64,000 nt of DNA from Flavobacterium lutivivi (GCF_014642275.1 NZ_BMIM01000013.1:1-64000), one strand, 5' to 3'. Counted from the first letter of the stretch, positions 7,658-15,882 are shown. Translations and numbers: made by a program. The notes: generated by a model not told the origin, from the sequence alone.

Positions 7658-8308
7658 ATGGATTTTATAAATAAAATTTTAGAATTTGTTTTAAATGAAG
7701 AAAAAAAAATTTCATCTAAAGCTGCAATTATTATTGTAGTTATAGTTGGAGTAATAATTATTGATAACGTTTTTAGTTTTTCTTATAGTTATTCCACAGA
7801 TAGAAAGATTGAACAAATAAAAAAATTAAATGATATTATAACTGATCCTGCCTCAGATAAAGACACCAAAAACTTTGCTATTTCGTTAAGAAAAGAAATT
7901 TCGAAAAGACAAAATATTCTCAAAATTTTTAAAATTTATATTTCTGAATTTCATTTTTCAAACAATACAAAAAAATCTACACAAAAAAGTACAAAAAAAA
8001 ACATTATTGAATACAAACCAAGCCTATTTTGGTTTCATTTTTCATCTTCTTTTTTCTTTTATTTAGTAGCAATAATTGCTATTCCATTGTTACTTGTTAG
8101 TGACAAAAGTTCAACATTTTTACAAAGAGTTGTATCATCTGCAATGTTAGGAATAATGTTCACAGGGATTGGTTTTTTCTTTTATTGGATTTGTAGTTTA
8201 ATCCCAATGATTTTAAATGATAGCTGGGCTTTAAACTATATTCTAAATTTCATTATACAAATTACGGTAGTATATTTGTTGGTTAAGTTGGGGAATGTTA
8301 ACAATTAG
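7658..8308 (+). CDS. Membrane protein of unknown function, 216 aa
   Basis: I do not recognise a family. By eye there is one hydrophobic segment near residues 22-45 (AAIIIVVIVGVIII), a charged, lysine-rich stretch from about 50 to 120, then three hydrophobic segments between about 128 and 212 (FFFYLVAIIAIPLLL, SSAMLGIMFTGIGFFF and LNFIIQITVVYLLV). It is an integral membrane protein with a soluble loop of about 75 residues. It stands alone between the operon terminator and a dispersed repeat, and its AT-rich, Lys/Ile-heavy composition fits an accessory gene. The ATG at 7658 is the first in frame. Confidence 0.7.
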   Translation: MDFINKILEFVLNEEKKISSKAAIIIVVIVGVIIIDNVFSFSYSYSTDRKIEQIKKLNDIITDPASDKDTKNFAISLRKEISKRQNILKIFKIYISEFHFSNNTKKSTQKSTKKNIIEYKPSLFWFHFSSSFFFYLVAIIAIPLLLVSDKSSTFLQRVVSSAMLGIMFTGIGFFFYWICSLIPMILNDSWALNYILNFIIQITVVYLLVKLGNVNN

Positions 8309-8313
8309 AACTA

Positions 8314-8346
8314 GCCAGCTGCGCAAAGTCTCCTGACTTTGGGTTA
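8314..8346 (+). repeat. Dispersed repeat A, copy 2
   Basis: CAAAGTCTCCTGACTTTG (8324-8341) is a 7-bp perfect stem with a TCCT loop, preceded by CAGCTGCG (8317-8324). The preceding bases match the left end of the larger copy at 24715-24805, so this looks like an internally deleted version. It lies 16 nt after the stop of the upstream gene. Confidence 0.65.
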
Positions 8347-8441
8347 ATCCAAAATAGATTTCCACTTTCGTAGAAAAGACGAGTAGTTTAGACAACGTCT
8401 TCGCTAAATTTTCGTTATCTTTACTACTCTAACACTTTTCC

Positions 8442-9167
8442 ATGCAGGAATATTGGCAATTTTATGTTTTAGCGCTTTTGTGTGAGGTTATAGGAACGGT
8501 TTCGGGGTTTGGTTCTTCTATCCTATTCGTTCCGCTGGCATCCATGTTTTTTGAGTTCAAATATGTTTTGGGCATTACAGCAGTGTTTCATGTGTTTAGC
8601 AATCTTTCAAAGATTTACTTTTTCCACAAAGGCATTGATAAAAAAATTCTACTCCAACTTGGCATTCCAGCCATTTTGTTTGTTGCGCTTGGTGCTTTTC
8701 TTACCACTTTTATCAATCAAAAAAAACTAGAACTGGCCATGAACATCATGCTATTGGCTCTTTCTATTTATCTGGTTTTCAACATCAATAAAAAACTAAA
8801 AATGAGCAACAAAAACCTTGTTATTGGAGGTGTTGCTTCGGGTTTTCTAGCAGGATTGGTTGGAACTGGTGGCGCAATAAGAGGTTTGGTGCTTGCATCG
8901 TTTAGTTTAGAAAAAAATGTTTTTTTGGCCACATCAGCGCTCATCGACTTGGGCGTAGATTCCACGAGAGCAGTTATCTACATCAACAACGGTTTTTTCA
9001 AAAAAGAATTCTTGATTACTATTCCTTTTTTAATAGCAGTGAGCATCATAGGCACATGGATAGGCAAACGGATTTTGGCACATGTCAATGAAGTTCTTTT
9101 TAGATACATTGTAATTATCACCATCATCGCTACAGCGATTTTTCAAACGGTAAATTATTTCAAATAA
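8442..9167 (+). CDS. TauE/SafE (TSUP) family permease
   Basis: This 241-residue inner-membrane protein has eight or so hydrophobic segments in two repeated halves. Each half has the glycine-rich motif of the family: GTVSGFGSSILFVP near residue 20 and ASGFLAGLVGTGGAIRG near 135. Members export sulfite, sulfoacetate or other small organosulfur anions, or are uncharacterised; the substrate cannot be deduced here. A near-consensus -7 box, TATCTTTA, lies at 8416-8423. The gene appears monocistronic, with sodC downstream having its own promoter. Confidence 0.85.
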   Translation: MQEYWQFYVLALLCEVIGTVSGFGSSILFVPLASMFFEFKYVLGITAVFHVFSNLSKIYFFHKGIDKKILLQLGIPAILFVALGAFLTTFINQKKLELAMNIMLLALSIYLVFNINKKLKMSNKNLVIGGVASGFLAGLVGTGGAIRGLVLASFSLEKNVFLATSALIDLGVDSTRAVIYINNGFFKKEFLITIPFLIAVSIIGTWIGKRILAHVNEVLFRYIVIITIIATAIFQTVNYFK

Positions 9168-9194
9168 TTAACAATCTTTTAGTTTTAGAATAAT

Positions 9195-9202
9195 TAAATT
9201 TG
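9195..9202 (+). promoter_or_regulatory. sodC promoter -7 element
   Basis: TAAATTTG matches TAnnTTTG exactly, 15 nt before the ATG at 9218. Confidence 0.5.
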
Positions 9203-9217
9203 AAAAAATAATTTGTC

Positions 9218-9742
9218 ATGAAAAAAATAGTATTTTCCTCTTTTATCGCCATTGTACTCATAATAGCTTGCAAATCGGGTTCAGAAACAAAATCCAATTC
9301 ATTGACTATCAATCTTGAACCAAAAAGTGGTAGTACAGTTTCTGGCACTGCAACGTTTACCGAAAAAAACGGAACCGTTACTTTTACAACCAAGATTTCG
9401 GGACTAAAACCTGGTGTTCACGGTATTCATATTCACGAAAAAGCAGATTGCTCTGCTGCTGATGCGGCTTCGGCTGGCGGACATTGGAACCCAACACACA
9501 CTAAACATGGAAAATGGACCGATGCAGAGCATCACAAAGGCGACATTGGCAACATTACTGCCGATGAAAAAGGTAATGCAACGATGACTTTAAAAACTAC
9601 CGAATGGTGCATTGGTTGTGGCGATGAAACCAAAGATATTCTTGGAAAAGGATTAATTGTGCACGCCAATCCTGACGATTTTACTACGCAACCTACAGGA
9701 AACGCTGGCGGAAGAATTGCTTGTTCAGCGATAATTAGATAG
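9218..9742 (+). CDS. sodC: Superoxide dismutase [Cu-Zn], lipoprotein
   Basis: A 174-residue periplasmic or surface-anchored enzyme that dismutates superoxide. The N-terminal lipoprotein signal ends in a lipobox with Cys18 (LIIAC). Metal ligands are visible: copper His71, His73, His89 and His149; zinc His89 (bridging), His97, His106 and Asp109, in the order HIHE, GGHW, HGKW, HHKGD and VHAN. The structural disulfide is probably Cys78-Cys169. Two extra cysteines (131 and 134, WCIGC) lie in the variable loop. The 3' third of this gene was copied downstream as a fossil (9909-9983). Confidence 0.93.
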   Translation: MKKIVFSSFIAIVLIIACKSGSETKSNSLTINLEPKSGSTVSGTATFTEKNGTVTFTTKISGLKPGVHGIHIHEKADCSAADAASAGGHWNPTHTKHGKWTDAEHHKGDIGNITADEKGNATMTLKTTEWCIGCGDETKDILGKGLIVHANPDDFTTQPTGNAGGRIACSAIIR

Positions 9743-9766
9743 TTTGATTGATGTAATTTAACTAAA

Positions 9767-9840
9767 AACCACGAATACACGAATTATTTTTGATACAAAA
9801 AAAAGCTTTTAAAATATTCGTGCATTGGTGGTTATATTTG
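9767..9840 (+). repeat. Promoter-bearing hairpin, first copy
   Basis: Inverted repeat AACCACGAATACACGAAT (9767-9784) with 9816-9833 (16 of 18 pairs), followed directly by TATATTTG (9833-9840), a perfect -7 element. This is the older copy of the sodC-ydeI spacer; the same block recurs at 9996-10067. It probably also acts as the end of the sodC transcript. Confidence 0.6.
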
Positions 9841-9859
9841 TGATTTAGAAACAAACAAA

Positions 9860-9983
9860 TTGGAAGAAAAAGAACACCTATACTTTAAAAACCATCATGA
9901 ATGGCGCAATTGGTTGTGGAGATGAAACTAAAAATATTCTCGAAAAAGGCTTAATTGTTCACGCCAATCCTGATGATTTTAAT
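9860..9983 (+). pseudogene. Fossil of a sodC-ydeI tandem duplication
   Basis: From the TTG at 9860 the sequence reads as the first 19 codons of the downstream YdeI-like gene (EEKEHLYFKNHHEWRNWL), then at 9910-9916 (TTGGTTG) switches to a copy of the sodC 3' region. Bases 9909-9981 match 9611-9683 with several substitutions and translate as GCGDETKNILEKGLIVHANP. The YdeI frame stops at TGA 9923-9925. TTGGTTG also occurs in sodC (9612-9618) and in the intact YdeI gene (10137-10143), so it is the likely recombination point. About 71 bp, corresponding to the sodC end, were then lost. Confidence 0.8.
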
Positions 9984-9995
9984 ATACGTTTAAAA

Positions 9996-10067
9996 AACCA
10001 CGAATACACGAATTATTTTTGATACAAAAAAGCTTTTAAAATATTCGTGCATTCGTGGTTATATTTG
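9996..10067 (+). repeat. Promoter-bearing hairpin, second copy
   Basis: Inverted repeat AACCACGAATACACGAAT (9996-10013) with 10043-10060 (17 of 18 pairs), followed by the -7 element TATATTTG at 10060-10067. This copy is placed to transcribe the gene starting at TTG 10087, with a predicted leader of about 13 nt. Confidence 0.6.
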
Positions 10068-10086
10068 TGATTTAGAAGCAAACAAA

Positions 10087-10662
10087 TTGGAAGAAAAAAA
10101 ACATCTATACTTTCAAAACCATCATGAATGGCGCAGTTGGTTGCACGAAAACCACCATTCGTCCAAAGGTGTTTACCTCATTTTTTACAAAGTAACCAGC
10201 GATAATGCAAGCATGCGTTGGGAAGAAGCGGTAAAAGTTGCTATTTGCTACGGTTGGATTGACAGTACCGTAAAAAAACTCGATGATGAGCGAAGACGAC
10301 AATTGTTTACACCTCGAAAAGATAAAAGCGTGTGGAGCAAAGTCAACAAAACTTATATAGACGAACTTATCAGAGAAAATTTAATGCACGAAAGCGGTTT
10401 GAAGAAAATTGAAACTGCCAAGCAAAATGGTTCTTGGGAATCGCTCGATGCCGTTGAAAACCTTGAAATTCCAGCAGATTTACAAAAGGCTTTTGCAGTC
10501 AACAAACAAGCATTGGAAAACTTCAACAACTTTAGCAAAACCTACAGGAAAAGTTATTTGTATTGGTTAAATCAGGCCAAAAGAGAAGAAACTCGTCAAA
10601 AAAGGATTGAAGAAATAGTGAGTTTATGTGAACAAAACATTAAATCTCGTGGAGGTTTTTAA
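10087..10662 (+). CDS. YdeI/OmpD-associated family protein
   Basis: A 191-residue soluble protein of the YdeI-like family (YdeI of E. coli affects OmpD/OmpC-associated peptide resistance; the molecular role is unclear). Characteristic blocks are the N-terminal HHEWRSWLHENHHSSKGVYLIFYK, the central ICYGWIDSTVKKLDDER and TPRKDKSVWSKVNK, and the C-terminal YLYWLNQAKREETRQKRIEEIV. The start is TTG 10087: there is no earlier in-frame ATG, the -7 element ends 20 nt upstream, and the fossil copy also begins at TTG. The upstream partial duplicate shows that the spacer was rearranged without harming this copy. Confidence 0.8.
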   Translation: MEEKKHLYFQNHHEWRSWLHENHHSSKGVYLIFYKVTSDNASMRWEEAVKVAICYGWIDSTVKKLDDERRRQLFTPRKDKSVWSKVNKTYIDELIRENLMHESGLKKIETAKQNGSWESLDAVENLEIPADLQKAFAVNKQALENFNNFSKTYRKSYLYWLNQAKREETRQKRIEEIVSLCEQNIKSRGGF

Positions 10663-10730
10663 AATTCTAAGGAAATAATTTTCAGATGATTGCTAAATAA
10701 TGCAATTTTACACCGAAACTTTAAAACGAG

Positions 10731-11927
10731 ATGATCAACCCATCAATACACGGCTGGATAGATAAATTTTTTGCAGAACAAAAGCCTTTTAGCGATTTGT
10801 TTCCTGCTAGTGAATTGGATTTTTATACCCGAACCAGAAAAACAGGTTTTATCTTTGGTCACATCGTTGATTTTGATGTAGAAAAACCAATAGCTATCGA
10901 TGCTTGGTTGCCTGTTGAAGTTTCTAAACTAGGATTGCTCAACACCTTGTTTCAAACGTATCGTTTTGTTAAAAAAAGCAATCATCAAGAAGATTTTATT
11001 CTAAAAGCGCATACTTTCTATCGAGAAATAAAACCCAAAAGTTTTAACCTCTTAAAAAAGGTTTTGCCAGCCAATCCTGTTTCTATTCAACTTGAAGAAT
11101 TGATACACGAAAGGGTTCAAACAAGTGATGATTTGATTAGTAAAAACTTTTCAAACCTAGTCACCAATGCGTTGCTTTTTGCTGATGTTTTAGCGTTTAA
11201 ACAGTATTTAGAAAAAGGCAATATTCCTGAAAAGTATTCTATTAGAATTGAAGAAGTTATCATCAGTATTGTATCGCTTTCCTTGAAGTCGAAAACTGGA
11301 ATTTCTGTGCATGACGAATTGCTACAAAAACTAGTTGAAAACTCTGTGAGATATACCAAATATTCATCTAGCAAAACCAAGACAATAGACGATTTGGATT
11401 TGAGCTATTTGGAAAATAATTTGGAAAAATATTATGTGATTGATTTAGCGGGTTTAAGTCTTTGGAGCGATGAAAAAGTAGAAAATGAAGAACGCTATTT
11501 CCTCTACACGCTAGGCAAAAAACTAGACATTGACGAAGCAATAATCCTGAAAAGCATTGACTTTATAAATAGTTTTATTTCAATCCACAAAGATGAAATT
11601 CCTTATTTTAATGATGTTAATCCGGTAAAACACTTTTACGATCAAACCACTGAAAACGTTAGCGTTATCATCAACCGAAACAAAAAACGCTTGATAAAAG
11701 AGCTTTCGCAAAGCAAAGAATTGATGTATTTGTTAGCTCAATCTACCAAAAGAGATTTGGATAAAGACGAAAAACGAAAAGTAAAAAACCAGTTGCTCGA
11801 TATTTGCAAAAGCGTTCCTTCGTTAACCATTTTCCTCTTACCTGGCGGAACTTTACTATTACCACTACTGATAAAATTTATTCCAAAAATGCTTCCATCG
11901 GCATTTAATGAAAATATTGATGATTAA
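10731..11927 (+). CDS. LETM1-like domain protein
   Basis: A 398-residue protein whose last 80 residues match the LETM1-like region known from mitochondrial ion-homeostasis proteins: LAQSTKRDLDKDEKRKVKNQLLDICKS, followed by VPSLTIFLLPGGTLLLPLLIKFIPKMLPSAF. The latter is a single hydrophobic hairpin, so it is probably membrane-associated. The preceding 310 residues are helical and unassigned. In Bacteroidota this is a conserved protein of unknown function. Its stop codon overlaps that of the convergent carbonic anhydrase gene in the palindrome TTAA (11924-11927). Confidence 0.75.
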   Translation: MINPSIHGWIDKFFAEQKPFSDLFPASELDFYTRTRKTGFIFGHIVDFDVEKPIAIDAWLPVEVSKLGLLNTLFQTYRFVKKSNHQEDFILKAHTFYREIKPKSFNLLKKVLPANPVSIQLEELIHERVQTSDDLISKNFSNLVTNALLFADVLAFKQYLEKGNIPEKYSIRIEEVIISIVSLSLKSKTGISVHDELLQKLVENSVRYTKYSSSKTKTIDDLDLSYLENNLEKYYVIDLAGLSLWSDEKVENEERYFLYTLGKKLDIDEAIILKSIDFINSFISIHKDEIPYFNDVNPVKHFYDQTTENVSVIINRNKKRLIKELSQSKELMYLLAQSTKRDLDKDEKRKVKNQLLDICKSVPSLTIFLLPGGTLLLPLLIKFIPKMLPSAFNENIDD

Positions 11928-12559
11928 ATATTGAGTTTAAAAACTTCGTCTAAGTCTTTATTGCAACTAAAGTTAACATCTAAATCGGTAACATACCCAG
12001 AATTCAATCCGTAAACCCAACCATGAAGGCTTAGCTCTTGACCGATTTTCCATGCGTTTTGCACTATCGAAGTTTTGGCTAAGTCATAAACCTGTTCCAC
12101 TACGTTGAGCTCTACCAATTTATTGAAACGTTTTTCTTCGTCATCAATCGACAGTAATTCTTCTTGATGAATTCTAAACAAATCTTTGATATGTCTAATC
12201 CAATTATCAATAATACCTATCGATTCATTTCCCATCGCTGCTTTCACACCACCACAACCATAATGACCACAAACAATGATGTGCTTTACTTTGAGTGCAT
12301 TTACGGCATAATCCAAAACGCTAAGCATATTCATGTCGGTGTGTATCACAAGATTAGCTATATTTCTATGAACAAATACTTCACCTGGTTTTGCTCCTAT
12401 AATTTCATTTGCAGGAACACGACTATCTGAGCAGCCAATCCATAATAATGGTGGATTTTGTCCTTTGGATAAATCGTTAAAATAATCTGGATCCAATGCC
12501 AATTGACTTTCAACCCATTGTTTATTATTATCTAATATTTTTTTATAAAAATTACTCAT
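11924..12559 (-). CDS. can: Beta-class carbonic anhydrase (Can type)
   Basis: A 211-residue zinc enzyme interconverting CO2 and bicarbonate in the cytoplasm. The zinc ligands are Cys43, His99 and Cys102, with the Asp45-Arg47 pair in CSDSRVPA and the HYGCGGV motif. Length and motifs match E. coli Can. It has its own -7 element (12573-12580, minus strand) placed right after the terminator of the upstream carbonic anhydrase/SulP operon, so it is transcribed separately from its paralogue. It is convergent with the LETM1-like gene, with overlapping stop codons. Confidence 0.92.
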   Translation of the reverse strand: MSNFYKKILDNNKQWVESQLALDPDYFNDLSKGQNPPLLWIGCSDSRVPANEIIGAKPGEVFVHRNIANLVIHTDMNMLSVLDYAVNALKVKHIIVCGHYGCGGVKAAMGNESIGIIDNWIRHIKDLFRIHQEELLSIDDEEKRFNKLVELNVVEQVYDLAKTSIVQNAWKIGQELSLHGWVYGLNSGYVTDLDVNFSCNKDLDEVFKLNI

Positions 12560-12572
12560 TGTGATGTTTTTT

Positions 12573-12580
12573 CAAATATA
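12573..12580 (-). promoter_or_regulatory. Promoter -7 element of the carbonic anhydrase gene at 12559
   Basis: On the minus strand this reads TATATTTG, an exact TAnnTTTG, 13 nt before the ATG. It starts 4 nt after the terminator stem at 12585-12612, inside its T run, so termination and initiation are packed together. Confidence 0.6.
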
Positions 12581-12584
12581 AAAA

Positions 12585-12612
12585 AAACCATCAGGCAAAA
12601 TGCTGATGGTTT
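12585..12612 (-). terminator. Terminator of the SulP/carbonic anhydrase operon
   Basis: A 10-bp stem, AAACCATCAG (12585-12594) and CTGATGGTTT (12603-12612). On the minus strand it is followed by a run of T. Confidence 0.85.
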
Positions 12613-12622
12613 GATTATTTTA

Positions 12623-13306
12623 TTAATGTCTTAATTCTGCAACTGAAAAATCTGGGTTTTGATTATCTTTTATGAACATTACGTCATCATAAAAAGTCAC
12701 TTCGCCTGTTTCGAGATTGTGCATTGCTCCTACTATACCAATTTCACCATTTTCAACCATTTGTTCCAAAATAAAACTACGCTCAATAATGTTTTTCACG
12801 CTTCTTTTAACGTTGATTTGAGCGACATTCTCAACAAAATCTGAATTAGATGAACTTCTGTTTTCTTGAGTGTCTTTCTCTTGATAAACTGCTGGTTGCA
12901 ACTTTGATAACAGTTCGGTTAAATTCCCCATTTCAACATGATCACAAGCACCTTTAACAGCGCCACATTTACTGTGTCCTAAAACAACTATAAGCTTGGA
13001 ACCAGCCACTTTGCAAGCAAATTCCATGCTTCCTAAAATATCCGTATTCACAATGTTTCCTGCAATTCTAACCGAAAAAACATCGCCTAAGCCTTGATCA
13101 AAAATTAATTCGGCCGATGTTCTACTGTCAATACAACTCAAGATTGTAGCAAAAGGCCATTGTCCATCGCGTGTTTCATTGGCTTGCTGAAGCAAATCTC
13201 TATGAGCTTTTAGATTACTAATAAATCTTTTGTTGCCTTCTTTTAATATTTCCAATGCCTTTCTTGGCGTGATTGATGCTTGTAATTCTTTATTTAATGT
13301 TTTCAT
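12623..13306 (-). CDS. Beta-class carbonic anhydrase, SulP-linked paralogue
   Basis: A 227-residue carbonic anhydrase with the zinc motifs CIDSRTSAE and GHSKCGAVKGAC. It differs from the Can-type enzyme next door in having IDSRTSAE for SDSRVPAN, and belongs to the subgroup often found fused or adjacent to SulP transporters. Its start codon is 12 nt from the stop of the SulP gene, so the two are co-transcribed. The likely role is to interconvert CO2 and bicarbonate beside a transporter of bicarbonate or a related anion. A cytoplasmic location is inferred from the absence of a signal peptide. Confidence 0.9.
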   Translation of the reverse strand: MKTLNKELQASITPRKALEILKEGNKRFISNLKAHRDLLQQANETRDGQWPFATILSCIDSRTSAELIFDQGLGDVFSVRIAGNIVNTDILGSMEFACKVAGSKLIVVLGHSKCGAVKGACDHVEMGNLTELLSKLQPAVYQEKDTQENRSSSNSDFVENVAQINVKRSVKNIIERSFILEQMVENGEIGIVGAMHNLETGEVTFYDDVMFIKDNQNPDFSVAELRH

Positions 13307-13318
13307 ATACCTTTATCT

Positions 13319-14917
13319 TTATTTGTGTTCAACAAAAACGTGCTTTTCTTCTTCTCCTGTTTCTACTAAATTATAACCTTTTTTGAAACCAACGAGTTTC
13401 ACTTTTATATTTTCGTCCTTAGCTCTTACTTTTTTAAATTCTTTAATCAAATCCAATACATCATGAGCAATATATACTGTATCAGAGGCATTTATGACAA
13501 CTTTAGAATTTTCTGGTATTGATGCTAATGTCGATTTTATTGCTGCTTTGTTAAGAAACGATACTTCTTGAGCCAAATCAATATGAATAACATCGCCATC
13601 CTGATATTGTTCTTTTCTGAAGTTATAAGCTCGTTTCATATTCCCTTTCAAAACAAAAATAACACTGATAATCATTCCTAATGCAACTCCTTTTAACAAA
13701 TCTGTGAATACAACAGCTACCAATGTTGCTATAAAAGGAATGAATTGATAAACTCTGTCTTTTTCCCAAAAGTGTTTTATCGTTTTTGGATTTGCTAATT
13801 TATAACCTATCAATAACAAAACTGCTGCTAATGTTGCCAAAGGTATTTTGTTCAAAATTAGTGGAATTGTGAGTACACTTATTAATAATAAAACACCATG
13901 AATAATAGCTGACATTTTACTTTTGGCTCCAGCTGTGTTGTTTGCCGTTGTTCTAACCACGACAGAAGTCATAGGCAAACCGCCTAATAGCGAACTCACT
14001 ATGTTGCCAATACCTTGAGCTTTCAACTCTACGTTTGTATCAGTATATCTTTTCAGCGCATCCATTCTGTCTGCAGCTTCAATACACAGAAGAGTTTCTA
14101 TTGAGGCAACAATTGCAATAGTCAAACCCACAATCCAAACTTTTGAATTTGTAAATGCCGTTAAATCTGGAAATACAAATATTGCTTTGAACTCATCAAC
14201 TGTTGTTGGAACTGGAAGTTTAACCAAATGTTCATTTTTTATTGCCAATGAACTGCCCGTTCTAACGAAAATTTCATTAACAATTATACTGATTATAACT
14301 GCTATTAATGCTGGTGGAACAAGTTTCAATTTCTTTAAAAAATCGACTTTATTCCAAATAATTAAAATGAATAATGAAATGGCAGTAATGATAACAGAAC
14401 CCAATTGAATGTGTCCAATTACCTGGAATAATTCAGAAAATGTATTTTCGCCATCGGGTTGCAAAAAAGCAAAATCTCCTTCATAATCCTTGTCATAACC
14501 AAAGGCATGAGGCAACTGCTTTAAAAATATAATTACTCCAATACCAGCCAACATTCCCTCGATTACATTGGTTGGAAAATAATTAGAGATGGTTCCCGCT
14601 TTTATAAAACCCAACAAAAGCTGAAGAACACCTGCAATCAAGACTGCTGTTAAAAACGCATCGAAAGCACCTAAATCTGTGATGGCAGTCAAAACGATAG
14701 CTGTTAATCCTGCTGCTGGTCCGGAAACACTGAGATGAGATTGACTAAGATAACCTACTATTATTCCTCCTACAACTCCAGAAATAATTCCAGAAAATAA
14801 TGGCGCACCACTTGCCAGCGCTATTCCTAAGCACAATGGCAATGCTACCAAAAAAACAACCAAACCAGAAGCAAAATCAGCTTTCAGATTGGCAAACAAA
14901 TTGATTTTTTTTGTCAT
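13319..14917 (-). CDS. SulP family anion transporter, probably bicarbonate-linked
   Basis: This 532-residue transporter has a long hydrophobic N-terminal domain (about residues 10-425, 10-14 helices), including LPLCLGIALASGAPLFSGII and the SxSGPAAGLTAIV motif typical of the SLC26/SulP core. A C-terminal STAS domain occupies about 440-525. Family members carry sulfate, bicarbonate or other anions. Coupling with a carbonic anhydrase gene 12 nt downstream suggests bicarbonate (inference). The 95-aa gene at 14973 is upstream on the same strand and may be co-transcribed. Confidence 0.9.
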   Translation of the reverse strand: MTKKINLFANLKADFASGLVVFLVALPLCLGIALASGAPLFSGIISGVVGGIIVGYLSQSHLSVSGPAAGLTAIVLTAITDLGAFDAFLTAVLIAGVLQLLLGFIKAGTISNYFPTNVIEGMLAGIGVIIFLKQLPHAFGYDKDYEGDFAFLQPDGENTFSELFQVIGHIQLGSVIITAISLFILIIWNKVDFLKKLKLVPPALIAVIISIIVNEIFVRTGSSLAIKNEHLVKLPVPTTVDEFKAIFVFPDLTAFTNSKVWIVGLTIAIVASIETLLCIEAADRMDALKRYTDTNVELKAQGIGNIVSSLLGGLPMTSVVVRTTANNTAGAKSKMSAIIHGVLLLISVLTIPLILNKIPLATLAAVLLLIGYKLANPKTIKHFWEKDRVYQFIPFIATLVAVVFTDLLKGVALGMIISVIFVLKGNMKRAYNFRKEQYQDGDVIHIDLAQEVSFLNKAAIKSTLASIPENSKVVINASDTVYIAHDVLDLIKEFKKVRAKDENIKVKLVGFKKGYNLVETGEEEKHVFVEHK

Positions 14918-14972
14918 ACCTTATAATTAATTTAATACAATACATCTTGCTCACAAGCAAAAAACAATGGCA

Positions 14973-15260
14973 TTAAACTAATTCTGGTGGAGGTGAGAAT
15001 ATCTCTTCTGAAACAGTGTCGTGTTTAGAAGTGTTTTCAAAGTGAATTTTTGAGTTTTTCTGAACAAAAGCAAAAAACTTAATTTCTTGAAAAGAAAAAT
15101 CAAGACTAGCTTTTATTTCTTTGAAGCCTTTTTGAAGTTCTTCTTCAGTCATGCTATAACAAAACGAAACATCAGCTTTTTTGTCAATAAGCGTAATAAC
15201 AGTAGGCATTGACAAAAAGCTAACGAATATAAATAACGTTAAGCATGCTAAAAACTTCAT
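14973..15260 (-). CDS. Small secreted or membrane-anchored protein, 95 aa
   Basis: A hydrophobic N-terminal segment (residues 3-24, LACLTLFIFVSFLSMPTVITLI) reads as a signal peptide or anchor. A charged helical region follows, and the C-terminus is FSPPPELV, a tail I associate with short conserved Flavobacteriaceae proteins. The single cysteine is at residue 34. There is no recognised domain. It lies 55 nt upstream of the SulP gene on the same strand. Confidence 0.65.
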   Translation of the reverse strand: MKFLACLTLFIFVSFLSMPTVITLIDKKADVSFCYSMTEEELQKGFKEIKASLDFSFQEIKFFAFVQKNSKIHFENTSKHDTVSEEIFSPPPELV

Positions 15261-15322
15261 GCAACAAAATTAACGAAACAATGCAGTTTAAATTTTTTTT
15301 AAACTTTTTTTAACAAATTAAA

Positions 15323-15787
15323 TTATGCAAGCCAAGCTTTCATCATCCAAATAGTTTTTTCTTGCTCGGCAATAAAATCACTCATCATAGAATTGGTTCC
15401 TTCATCGTCAATTTCAGCCGACATGTTAAGTATTTGTCTTTCAATTTTCAATAGTTCTGACAAACAACTCACAATCAACTCTATAGATTTTTCATCGTTA
15501 TGAATATTTTTCCCTATTGGTAGCTTATTGTTTGCTACATAATCGCTAAACGTATGAAAAGGAACTCCTTCAAGCGTTAAAACTCTTTCGGCTATCAAAT
15601 CTATTTTTAACTGAGCATCATTATAAAGTTCTTCAAATTTTAGATGCAAATCAAAAAATCTTCTTCCTCTAATATTCCAATGTAATCCTCTTAGATTTTG
15701 ATAATATACTTGAAAATTTGAAAGTAAAATATTGAGTTCATCTGCAAGTTTTTTACTTTCTTTCTGTGGTAAACCTATTGTGTTCAT
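15323..15787 (-). CDS. dps: Dps family DNA-protection ferritin
   Basis: A 154-residue mini-ferritin that oxidises and stores iron and protects DNA from peroxide. The intersubunit ferroxidase ligands are visible: His36 (LHWNIRG), His48 (DLHLKFEELY), and Asp63 and Glu67 (IDLIAERVL). Length is normal. It is transcribed divergently from oxyR, separated by 95 bp, the arrangement expected if OxyR controls dps under peroxide stress. Confidence 0.93.
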   Translation of the reverse strand: MNTIGLPQKESKKLADELNILLSNFQVYYQNLRGLHWNIRGRRFFDLHLKFEELYNDAQLKIDLIAERVLTLEGVPFHTFSDYVANNKLPIGKNIHNDEKSIELIVSCLSELLKIERQILNMSAEIDDEGTNSMMSDFIAEQEKTIWMMKAWLA

Positions 15788-15857
15788 AATTTTAAATTTA
15801 TACTACTAAATTATGATTAAAGTGATGATTATTTCTATAAATTAAATTGATAGTTTT

Positions 15858-15865
15858 TATATTTG
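15858..15865 (+). promoter_or_regulatory. oxyR promoter -7 element
   Basis: TATATTTG is an exact TAnnTTTG, 17 nt before the oxyR ATG, within the 95-bp divergent region shared with dps. Confidence 0.55.
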
Positions 15866-15882
15866 CATAAAATTTCACTATC

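Noticed and set aside
15285-15305. AGTTTAAA/TTTAAACT hairpin as a terminator for dps
   Set aside because: Its T run lies on the plus strand, whereas dps is transcribed on the minus strand; no plus-strand gene ends there.
15849-15882. GATAG...CTATC pair upstream of oxyR as an E. coli-like OxyR site
   Set aside because: The spacing (32 bp end to end for the ATAG/CTAT parts) does not fit the 37-bp ATAG-N7-CTAT tetramer consensus; left as an unremarkable short repeat.
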